NCBI GenBank assembly: GCA_021162285.1
Contig: JAGGYZ010000215.1
Span: 1-7,022, forward strand
Reading direction: 5' to 3'
From: Candidatus Fermentibacteraceae bacterium
GTDB lineage: Bacteria > Fermentibacterota > Fermentibacteria > Fermentibacterales > JCC-6
DNA length: 7,022 nt
Part shown: positions 1-6,471 of the stretch, piece by piece
Numbering within the stretch: position 1 is the stretch's first letter
Layout of the letters: every line of letters begins with the position of its first letter
Notes under the pieces: model-generated
What the model was told of the DNA's origin: nothing
The model's input: only the letters and a program-made list of their open reading frames with translations
The model's database searches: none
Program-made: the position numbers and the translations under genes

Positions 1-218
1 TGAATTCTTCCATGACGAAGCTCCATGTAGTACAGCGTATCGCCAGAAGCGACAAGACCGTAGTTTCCGGAAAGAACCGGAGCCAGATTCAGAACAGATG
101 GAAAAGATGACTCTCCTTCGACATAAGTCGGGAAAGTAACAGCCTCGTCTGCCCCCATTACGCACGAAGCGGCAGGGAGCAGAACTGTAAGCAGAAGAAG
201 CCGTGTTCTAGTGGACAA
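1..218 (-). CDS. Exported protein of unknown function, N-terminal 72 residues (3' end beyond window)
   Basis: This open frame runs off the left edge without a stop, so only the N-terminus is visible. The best start is TTG at 218-216, which overlaps the 3' end of the protease gene by 11 nt; an in-frame stop lies upstream and no ATG or GTG lies between. The encoded start (MSTRTRLLLLTVLLPAASCV) is a good signal peptide: two arginines, a hydrophobic leucine-rich core, then small residues. Cleavage could follow the MGA at residues 21-23. A weak lipobox-like AASC (residues 16-19) leaves a lipoprotein possible. An alternative ATG at residue 21 would discard the signal sequence and has no ribosome site, so I reject it. 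The mature part has a GNYGLVASGDTLYYMEL stretch (51-67) that loosely resembles a beta-propeller blade, too little to assign a family. The overlap suggests translational coupling to the protease. The frame and signal peptide are seen; the function is unknown. Confidence 0.6.
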   Translation of the reverse strand, partial: MSTRTRLLLLTVLLPAASCVMGADEAVTFPTYVEGESSFPSVLNLAPVLSGNYGLVASGDTLYYMELRHGRI

Positions 219-2430
219 CGGCGAGCTTTCTCGTAAAGGTAGTTTCTGCAGTATGCATGGTTACAAAGTACACACCAGGAGTCATTCCTGAAGCATCAAG
301 GGTAACTGTGCCCCTGCCTGCAGGAACTTCCTCGTTTCTCAGGGTCTGAACTACTCTTCCTGCAACATCCATCACAGTTATGCTCACTCTTCCCTGTTCG
401 GAAACAGTGTAAGAAACATCTGCAGTTGTTCTTACGGGATCAGGAGTTACCGGGTCAAGACTTGCCTGAAAGTACTCACCGAACTCTATACCATCTGTAA
501 CCACATCTATAGTTCCAGTAACAGAAGCATAGTTGTGCAGTCTGGCACCGTAGTAGAGATCTTTGCCTTCCAGTGCCGTGAAATTCAACCAGACCTCACC
601 TGCGCTGTTGGTAATCTGCTGTTCATAGAAAGATTCTGTGTAAGAAGAGTGATTGCCTATACCGTCTGTGATTGTTACAACAACTCCTTCAACAGGAGAA
701 CCCCCTGATGTAACAGTGAGATACAGCGTGTTGGACCCCACATTCAAAGCCGAAGGCACATCAAAATCAAGGGCGAAGGGAGCTCCGCTGGCATCGCTGT
801 TTGGAATGTCCATGGATGGATCTCCGAACCAGTGGTACATCTTTGCATTGTTCAGCCCTCCGGCACTGAACATCTGAATTACCTGTGCCTGGGTTGCTGA
901 AAGCATCTCCCCCGCGCAGGTGTTTCCTTCATCAAAAATCTCCCAGAAAAAGTCTCGCTGCATTCTGTTGTTCACTGTGGTAGCAGAAGGGGCACTAGCG
1001 GCGAGATTACCGCTTGCGCCAACTCCGGGACCATCCATCCAGCTCTCTGCAAGGCAGTTGTACGAAAGATTGTGAGTGCCATTGCTGCAACAGACATTGA
1101 AAACAGGCGGGAAGAATGTGTTGCTTAGATCATAAATTCTGCCGGCATTCCAGCTGCCCTGCCACTGCCATGTTGTAACTGAACCGTGACCCCTGTAGTC
1201 TACTATTCCCACTCCGCTGTTGATCGCATCAGATACATCATCAGGGGTTCCGCCTTCAGGCGGGTAGACAGTCTGAAATTCTATTTCAGCCAGCTCATAA
1301 TCCCATGTTCTCACCGCTTCGCAGTTAGCTGTGTATTTATTCGGGTAATCCTCCTGATGTGCTGCAAGTACAGCACTCGCTGAAATGGAAGGCTCTCCTG
1401 TCTGCCCCACATAGCTGATGTAAGACATTGTTTTGGCCATCTGATTACCCAGATACGTTGAATTGCCCGGATACCTTCCGACAGCTACATCCGGGTAGTT
1501 ATCAGGACTCATAAGCTCATAGTAGAAATCTCCGTAGAAACCGCCGTAGTTCTTTGATTCCAGCTGCTGATGACGCGCAGGAATTAACACGAATCTTGTT
1601 GTTCCCTCCTGGTACTCATCGAATATGGCATTTCTGATCACATAGCTTGTAGAACCTGTAGCCATCTCTATGATCTTCACATGGTGACCAAGCGAATTTA
1701 CCATGGCAAGCAGAGGCGTTGCAGAATCAAGATTCTCCGGAGGAACAACACAGATGTAAACATTGTCGTCCATTGAAACGGGAGAGGCATCTACAGGTAT
1801 GTTCAAAGACTGGTAATTGATCACATTTGAGCGGTGCATGGCAGCAGTTTCCGGCCTTACAGAAGTCTGCTGCTGCCGGTTTCCGGTAAAGTCTATTCTG
1901 ACAGTCATGGATGATGCCACCTGGAACTCACCGGTTGATGCATCCCAGGTAAAGGGCTTCATCTGAAGAACAACTGTGTTCAGGCCTGCCCAGTTTCCCT
2001 GCTCACGAAGGTCTGCAGGTGATGAAGGATATCTACCGCTGACATCTGTTGACAGATCAACAAAACAAAACGGTTCAACTTCGTCGTCGGTACGCAGCGG
2101 TTGAACCGGATACGGAGTACCTGCCCCTGCAGAACACCATTCGGCGTCTGCAACAGATACCACAGGCTGCATTCCGGCAGGCAGGCCTATGGCAACAGGA
2201 ATCATTGGAAGTTCCGGGCTTCCAATCGGAGTATCAATATCCCAGTAGTAGCCATCAACAGAATACCTTGTATACCCGGACAACTGCTCAACTGTGTACC
2301 CTGAAAGATTCACCTGAACAACTGCATGGTTGTCGTCAGCTTCAATCAGTACGATCTCCGGGGCAGAGTTATACTGTCCTCCCAGAGAAACCCACGAACC
2401 AAGTATTGAGAAAACCAGAATCAAAGCCAT
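208..2430 (-). CDS. Secreted C25 (gingipain-like) cysteine protease with C-terminal T9SS sorting domain
   Basis: A 740-residue predicted extracellular endopeptidase of clan CD family C25. Order: signal peptide (about 1-20); gingipain-type propeptide (about 25-210); catalytic domain (about 220-545); Ig-like domain (about 550-645); C-terminal FlgD-Ig/T9SS type A sorting domain (about 652-740). The catalytic His is H415 in DYRGHGS. The nucleophile is in NVCCSNG (445-451), probably C448 by comparison with the AC-VNG motif of gingipains, with C447 as an extra cysteine. PDVAVGRY (313-320) and HWFGDPSM (533-540) are further C25 landmarks. The tail has the expected beta-strand motifs GRVVQTL and GVYFVTM and ends in a short KLAVVH strand. 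The usual GD of the LLVGD strand is replaced by VLIPARH (281-287). The ATG at 2430 has a strong GGAGGT seven nt upstream. The signal peptide lacks a basic n-region, and no upstream in-frame codon adds one. The family is firm; substrate and T9SS export are inferred. Confidence 0.93.
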   Translation of the reverse strand: MALILVFSILGSWVSLGGQYNSAPEIVLIEADDNHAVVQVNLSGYTVEQLSGYTRYSVDGYYWDIDTPIGSPELPMIPVAIGLPAGMQPVVSVADAEWCSAGAGTPYPVQPLRTDDEVEPFCFVDLSTDVSGRYPSSPADLREQGNWAGLNTVVLQMKPFTWDASTGEFQVASSMTVRIDFTGNRQQQTSVRPETAAMHRSNVINYQSLNIPVDASPVSMDDNVYICVVPPENLDSATPLLAMVNSLGHHVKIIEMATGSTSYVIRNAIFDEYQEGTTRFVLIPARHQQLESKNYGGFYGDFYYELMSPDNYPDVAVGRYPGNSTYLGNQMAKTMSYISYVGQTGEPSISASAVLAAHQEDYPNKYTANCEAVRTWDYELAEIEFQTVYPPEGGTPDDVSDAINSGVGIVDYRGHGSVTTWQWQGSWNAGRIYDLSNTFFPPVFNVCCSNGTHNLSYNCLAESWMDGPGVGASGNLAASAPSATTVNNRMQRDFFWEIFDEGNTCAGEMLSATQAQVIQMFSAGGLNNAKMYHWFGDPSMDIPNSDASGAPFALDFDVPSALNVGSNTLYLTVTSGGSPVEGVVVTITDGIGNHSSYTESFYEQQITNSAGEVWLNFTALEGKDLYYGARLHNYASVTGTIDVVTDGIEFGEYFQASLDPVTPDPVRTTADVSYTVSEQGRVSITVMDVAGRVVQTLRNEEVPAGRGTVTLDASGMTPGVYFVTMHTAETTFTRKLAVVH

Positions 2431-2518
2431 CAGCGAGACCTCCGTACTTAATGTATAGTTCTATCCTTCGCTCTAACATAACAGCTGTCTGTGGAATGTG
2501 TTCCCTCCGGATTCCGGT
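2431..2518 (-). promoter_or_regulatory. 88-nt intergenic gap before the protease gene, possible weak promoter
   Basis: This is the widest gap in the window. On the minus strand it holds TATACAT (2457-2451) as a possible -10 element, and TTATGT (2481-2476) at an 18-nt spacer as a poor -35 element. A start near 2445 would leave a leader of about 15 nt including the ribosome site. Two small inverted repeats lie upstream: CCGGA-T-TCCGG (2507-2517), just after the kinase stop, and ACAGCTGT (2481-2488), which abuts the putative -35. Neither is followed by a T-run, so I do not call a terminator. Promoter activity is inferred; readthrough from the kinase gene is equally possible. Confidence 0.3.
2438..2443 (-). 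promoter_or_regulatory. Ribosome binding site of the C25 protease gene
   Basis: GGAGGT read on the minus strand, seven nt before the ATG at 2430. It fixes this ATG as the start even though the resulting signal peptide has no lysine or arginine. Confidence 0.8.
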
Positions 2519-5230
2519 TCAGTTTTCTTCCTCGAACTCTATGCGAGCAGTGTTGAGATAACTCTCCAGGCTTTCAATGCCTGCAAATACTTTCAGACGG
2601 TTTTCAAACTTTGCAGCCTGTTCTATCTCCGCGCCAATCTCTGCGATGCGGTTGAAACCGTAACCTCCGACGGAACCCTTCATTGTGTGTGCCAGCCTCT
2701 GTATTGCATCGAAATCACCACCATCTGCAAGAACTTTCATACTGGTCAGATCATCCTGCCTGTTCTTCAGGTACCCGGGAATCATAGATTTCAAATCAGC
2801 AGGTACTCTGGCGGCGGGAACGGAGGCAGTGGAAGAAACAAAAGACTTCACAAGCTCATCAAGTTTCTTAATCAGGTCTTTTCTTCTCACCGGTTTAGAA
2901 ATATGGATATCACAACCGGCATCAATACACTTTTTTATCTCATCCTCAAGAGAATGAGCTGTGAGGGCAACGATGGGAGTGCGCTGACTGCCGGAGATAT
3001 GCTCGTGGGCTCGAATGGATTTTGTTGCCTCGTAACCATCCATAACCGGCATCTGCATGTCCATTAGTATGATATCAAACTTCTGCTTCAAAAAGTGATA
3101 AAGAGCTTCCTGCCCGTTATCGGCCACTGTAAGTTCCCAGGGAAATGGCTCCATGTATTTTTTCATAAGGAAGGTGTTGTCCGGTGAATCCTCCGCCAGC
3201 AGTATTGACAGTGCCATTTGTTTCACACTGATTGCAGCATCTGCTTCAACGGAAGAAGTAGCCCCGATTGCAGAAACAGGATCCGGTTTTCTGAAAACAC
3301 CTGACAGTTGAGCAGCCAGATCAGTTCTAGTCGGAGGCTTAAACACAAAGCGGTCAACCCCGATTAACCTGCATTTTTCAACACTGGAGTTGTCTGCAGG
3401 AAGCATCATTACAACTTTGCTGATGTCTATCGATTCTCTCCGAAGTAAATCAACAATTTTACATCCGTCAAGATCATCCACAGTAGTGTTGAGGAAGATT
3501 GCATGGTAGGAGGAAGCAGCAGCCATTTCAACCACCGAACTCCCGGTAGCAACAGTATCAACAGAGGCTCCCCAGCTCTGCAGAAGTTCATTTACTGCAA
3601 CTCTGCTGTTACGATTATCATCAGCCACAAGAATACGCTTTCCGGACAGATCAACAGGCCAGCCATGGTTGTCTTCAGGAACAGCTTCCTGATCGACCGC
3701 AGGCAGTTTGCAGGAGAAGGAGAAAGTGCTGCCGGAACCCTCTGTGCTTTCCACAAAGATTTCGCCACCCATAAGCCCTGCAAGCCTGGTGCAGATTGCA
3801 AGCCCAAGCCCTGTTCCACCGTATCTTCTGGTGTGAGAGGAATCTCCCTGGGTAAAACTCCGGAATATCGCATCAACTTTGTCTTCCGGAATTCCGATCC
3901 CTGTGTCTGCAACCGAAAAGGCAATTTTCCCGGGACCGTCGGGTTTCACTCCAACGTTAATCTCTCCTTCATGGGTAAATTTTATTGCGTTCCCCACGAG
4001 ATTAAATACTATCTGTTTCAAGCGGGATGGATCACCAACCACCCACCTGGGAGTATCAGGTCTTATCCGGCAGTTGATATCAAGCTTCTTCTCATGAGCC
4101 TTGAATGACATTGTTCTGCATGTTGTTTCCATCTCTTCAAAGATATCAAAAACAATTTTTTCCAGCTCAATTCTTCCTGCCTCCGCCTTTGATATATCAA
4201 GTATGTCATTGATGATGTGGAGGAGGTGTTCACCGGCATCTGTGTTTACCCTGAGGTAGTTCTTCTGTACAGGAGAAAGATCAGTCTGCTCCAACAGGTC
4301 AGAAGTGCCGATGATCGCATTCAACGGAGTTCGTATTTCGTGGCTCATGTTTGTAAGAAACTCGGATTTTATTCTGGCAGCGTTCAAAGCCTGTTCGCTG
4401 GCTTCAATAAGTTTCAGCTCAATTCCCTTTCTTTCAGAGATATCTCTGAGGATTCCAGTCGCCTGCCAGCCTCCGTTCAGAAAGAATGATGAAACAGAGA
4501 GTTCCACTGGAAATATGTTCCCATTCTTTCGTTTTCCCTCAATCTCAACAACGCGACCCAGCATCATACCAGTGCCGTCTTTCTTAAACCGGTTGAAACC
4601 CATTTCAATCATTTCCCAGTAAGGCTCGGGAGCTACCAGCTCGTGAAGCTTGCTGCCCACTGCCTCCACACTGCTGTACCCGAACATCAATTCAGCCGAT
4701 GAATTAAAAAATGAAATCCGACTGTCTGCATCGATTATTATTACAGCATCCTGTGCAGATTCCGTCAGTGCTCTGAACTTGATATCATTCTCTCTAACTG
4801 AATCCGGAATGGAATCTCTCTCGGAAAGACTTGTGTAAACAATTACTGAGCCGGTTGTTGCACCATTCTCATCCAGCGGAGCATACGAAATTGATACCCT
4901 TCTCGAGTCCCCCTTATCCCTGCCATATCCAGAACACTCAAACCCTCTGATAACCTTCCCGTCAACTGCATCCTGGTATGAAATCCTGCGGTTCTCATCA
5001 CTTAAGATTACAAGTTCATCAATATGTCTGCCCACGGCCTCCTGTTGCGTCCACTTGAACAACTCAGCAGCAGCACCGTTCCATACGGCAACGATGCCTT
5101 TTTTGTCTGTTACAACAACTGCATCAGGAATGCTTTCAACTACACTTCCTGCGAAGCTACCTGTGTCAGGCATTTTTCCATTCTGTGTGTTCGACATGAA
5201 GGCTCCTGACGGGGTATCCGATTTCTTCAT
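2519..5230 (-). CDS. Soluble hybrid histidine kinase, PAS-PAS-HisKA-HATPase-REC-REC-HPt
   Basis: A 903-residue multi-step phosphorelay kinase that should autophosphorylate on histidine in response to a PAS-sensed cue. Domains: PAS1 (about 26-135), PAS2 (about 148-268), HisKA with H297 in SHEIRTPLNAIIG, HATPase (about 395-510) with N-box N410/N414, G1 DTGIGIP (442-448) and G2 GGTGLGLAI (471-479), REC1 (about 531-645), REC2 (about 674-795), HPt (about 805-900) with H848 in AHTMKGS. REC2 is canonical: acidic pair E680/D681, acceptor D724 in LMDMQMPVMDG, T757, K779. REC1 keeps D537/D538 and K631 but has N581 at the acceptor position and P611 at the switch Thr/Ser, so it should not be phosphorylated. 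No transmembrane segment or signal peptide is visible, so it should sense a cytoplasmic cue; no haem or flavin signature is evident. The ATG at 5230 has GGAGAGGGG upstream and lies 3 nt after the receiver gene's stop; ATG 5197 (M12) also has a ribosome site. The architecture resembles BarA/ArcB-type kinases, but the ligand is unknown. Confidence 0.95.
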   Translation of the reverse strand: MKKSDTPSGAFMSNTQNGKMPDTGSFAGSVVESIPDAVVVTDKKGIVAVWNGAAAELFKWTQQEAVGRHIDELVILSDENRRISYQDAVDGKVIRGFECSGYGRDKGDSRRVSISYAPLDENGATTGSVIVYTSLSERDSIPDSVRENDIKFRALTESAQDAVIIIDADSRISFFNSSAELMFGYSSVEAVGSKLHELVAPEPYWEMIEMGFNRFKKDGTGMMLGRVVEIEGKRKNGNIFPVELSVSSFFLNGGWQATGILRDISERKGIELKLIEASEQALNAARIKSEFLTNMSHEIRTPLNAIIGTSDLLEQTDLSPVQKNYLRVNTDAGEHLLHIINDILDISKAEAGRIELEKIVFDIFEEMETTCRTMSFKAHEKKLDINCRIRPDTPRWVVGDPSRLKQIVFNLVGNAIKFTHEGEINVGVKPDGPGKIAFSVADTGIGIPEDKVDAIFRSFTQGDSSHTRRYGGTGLGLAICTRLAGLMGGEIFVESTEGSGSTFSFSCKLPAVDQEAVPEDNHGWPVDLSGKRILVADDNRNSRVAVNELLQSWGASVDTVATGSSVVEMAAASSYHAIFLNTTVDDLDGCKIVDLLRRESIDISKVVMMLPADNSSVEKCRLIGVDRFVFKPPTRTDLAAQLSGVFRKPDPVSAIGATSSVEADAAISVKQMALSILLAEDSPDNTFLMKKYMEPFPWELTVADNGQEALYHFLKQKFDIILMDMQMPVMDGYEATKSIRAHEHISGSQRTPIVALTAHSLEDEIKKCIDAGCDIHISKPVRRKDLIKKLDELVKSFVSSTASVPAARVPADLKSMIPGYLKNRQDDLTSMKVLADGGDFDAIQRLAHTMKGSVGGYGFNRIAEIGAEIEQAAKFENRLKVFAGIESLESYLNTARIEFEEEN

Positions 5231-5233
5231 TGT

Positions 5234-5779
5234 CTACCCCTCTCCGCGGCTGTTTCCAATGGTTTCACCGACCATTTTCAACAAAGAACCGGCACTGAAA
5301 GGCTTTCTGAGAAGTCCCTGCAATTTAAGACCTCCGAATCGTTTTCGGATCTCTTCCTCTCCGTACCCGGTTGTAAGGATAATGCCAAGCTCCGGAGAAC
5401 TCCTCCTGAGCTGCCTGAATGTCTGCATTCCGTCCATTCGTGGCATTACAAGGTCGAGAATCACACAAATAATGCTGTCGCTGTTCTGCCGGTAAACTTC
5501 AAGAGCCTCAATACCATCACAGGCAATGAGTACCCGATAGCCTTGTTTTTCCAGTATCTGTGTTCCAATTCTGCGTATGATTTCTTCATCGTCAACAAAC
5601 ATCACTGCATCGCCCTCATCTGTAGATACAGTATCCGGCTGAACTGCATCTAAAACCGCTTTTATCTCCTTAAGAGCCTCTGTAAGCTCTGATGCAATCA
5701 CGCCGGAGGACTGGCCGACAGCAAATGCCACTCTTCTTTCCACACCTTTGAGCTTCCTGATTAGTACTTCAGTAAGCAA
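5234..5779 (-). CDS. Stand-alone response-regulator receiver protein with helical N-terminal extension
   Basis: A receiver-domain protein without a recognisable output domain, probably a phospho-acceptor or relay partner of the adjacent hybrid kinase. I place the start at TTG 5779 because GGAGGT ends six nt upstream. The longer frame from GTG 5803 has no ribosome site and sits just below an in-frame TAA. The chosen form has 181 residues. Residues about 1-50 are charged and probably helical (ELTEALKEIKAVLDAV), a possible dimerisation or docking helix. The receiver follows, with acidic pair D63/D64 (FVDDEE), acceptor D109 in LDLVMPRMDG, switch T136 in IILTTGY, and K159-P160, so it is intact. 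The receiver most resembles the C-terminal receivers of PAS hybrid kinases rather than those of transcription factors. The kinase gene begins 3 nt after the stop, indicating an operon. The receiver is certain; partner and output are inferred. Confidence 0.88.
   Translation of the reverse strand: MLTEVLIRKLKGVERRVAFAVGQSSGVIASELTEALKEIKAVLDAVQPDTVSTDEGDAVMFVDDEEIIRRIGTQILEKQGYRVLIACDGIEALEVYRQNSDSIICVILDLVMPRMDGMQTFRQLRRSSPELGIILTTGYGEEEIRKRFGGLKLQGLLRKPFSAGSLLKMVGETIGNSRGEG
5237..5245 (-). promoter_or_regulatory. Ribosome binding site of the hybrid kinase, inside the receiver gene's last codons
   Basis: GGAGAGGGG on the minus strand lies six nt before the ATG at 5230 and immediately before the TAG stop (5236-5234) of the preceding receiver gene. 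This placement implies translational coupling. A second site, AGGAG (5207-5203), sits five nt before the internal ATG at 5197, so an 892-residue form is also possible. Confidence 0.6.
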
Positions 5780-5847
5780 TTCAGTACCTCCCTGCAGCAA
5801 CACCTGAGGTTAACTATTACCGCCAGTGGCCGATACCGCAAGGGTGG
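5780..5847 (-). other. 68-nt spacer between the MBL-fold gene and the receiver gene
   Basis: The spacer contains the receiver's ribosome site and an in-frame TAA, but no hairpin with a T-run and no convincing -10/-35 pair. The phosphorelay genes may therefore be transcribed from the TPR/MBL operon, or from a promoter I cannot recognise. Confidence 0.35.
5786..5791 (-). promoter_or_regulatory. Ribosome binding site deciding the TTG start of the receiver gene
   Basis: GGAGGT on the minus strand, six nt before TTG 5779-5777. The GTG 24 nt further upstream (5803) has only ACCTCAG in front of it, so this site favours the TTG start. Confidence 0.65.
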
Positions 5848-6471
5848 TCATGAAAACTGTAAAAATGGATTGTGCTTTTTCTCCTGCCCCATTGTGGTTG
5901 AATGTCCGTGGCCGGGAAGAACAACCAGATCGTCATCAAACAGTACAACCCTGTTTTCAAGTGAATCTCTCATTCTGGAGGGAGAGCTCCCGGGCAGGTC
6001 AGTTCTGCCCACAGAACCGGCAAACAGTGTATCTCCGGAAAAAACCAGTCCGTGCCCGGAGATGCATATGGAACCGCCGGAATGCCCTGGAGTGTGTACT
6101 ATACTGAAGCTGAGAGCTCCAATATCCACTGTGTCACCATGGTGAAGCAGCCTGTGCGGGGGGGGAGGCTGCTGTATCATGAACCCCCACTCCGCTGCGT
6201 GAACAGCTGCTCCGGAAAGCATCTCTGCATCCTCCCGGTGTATCATTGTCTCTGGAGAAAAGCGCTTGATCAAGCCTGAGGCTCCCCCGACGTGGTCGAA
6301 ATGGCCGTGGGTGTAAATGATGCAGTCTACCTGTTCGAGCTCCTGATCCAGAGTGCTGGAGTCTGCACCAGGGTCAATTACCAGGATCATTCCTGTTTCC
6401 GGACACCTGACTGTGTAACAGTTGGTCTGTATCGGACCAACAACTGTTTTCTTTACAACAGGCTCAATCAC
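5848..6471 (-). CDS. Metallo-beta-lactamase-fold hydrolase, glyoxalase II (GloB/YcbL)-like
   Basis: A 207-residue cytoplasmic binuclear-metal hydrolase of the glyoxalase II-like branch, a typical length for the short YcbL-type form that lacks the C-terminal glutathione-binding helical domain. The metal site is complete: THGHFDH gives H55, H57, D59 and H60; H130 lies in HTPGHSGGS; bridging D147 lies in FSGDTLFAGSVGRTD; H188 lies in LPGHGHST. The N-terminal GPIQTNCY (12-19) is also characteristic. The GTG start at 6471 has GGAGG six nt upstream and gives an 8-nt overlap with the TPR gene. Upstream in-frame codons up to an ATG at 6705 merely shadow the TPR gene and have no family resemblance. 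The likely reaction is thioester hydrolysis, such as S-lactoylglutathione or a related thiol adduct, but these proteins vary in substrate. A proline run (102-105) is encoded by an 8-base homopolymer; the frame is sound on both sides. Confidence 0.92.
   Translation of the reverse strand: MIEPVVKKTVVGPIQTNCYTVRCPETGMILVIDPGADSSTLDQELEQVDCIIYTHGHFDHVGGASGLIKRFSPETMIHREDAEMLSGAAVHAAEWGFMIQQPPPPHRLLHHGDTVDIGALSFSIVHTPGHSGGSICISGHGLVFSGDTLFAGSVGRTDLPGSSPSRMRDSLENRVVLFDDDLVVLPGHGHSTTMGQEKKHNPFLQFS

Noticed and set aside
2507..2517. Inverted repeat as a rho-independent terminator of the kinase gene
   Set aside because: The arms are only five bases with a one-base centre, and no T-run follows on the minus strand.
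2049..2561. Plus-strand open frame of about 170 codons spanning the protease start and the intergenic gap
   Set aside because: It is antisense to the protease propeptide, with low-complexity, Gln- and Arg-rich translation and no domain.
2498..3067. Plus-strand open frame of about 189 codons
   Set aside because: It lies entirely opposite the kinase REC2/HPt region and has no ribosome site or recognisable domain; it is a shadow of the coding strand.
3503..4108. Plus-strand open frame of about 201 codons, and a 110-codon minus-strand frame at 3592-3924
   Set aside because: Both sit within the kinase HATPase/REC1 coding region, which has clear motifs in the real frame; their translations look random.
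5804..5847. Receiver gene as the broken 3' end of a larger kinase gene
   Set aside because: The gap upstream is only 44 nt before the MBL-fold stop, contains an in-frame stop, and shows no kinase-like residues in any frame; the receiver also has its own ribosome site.
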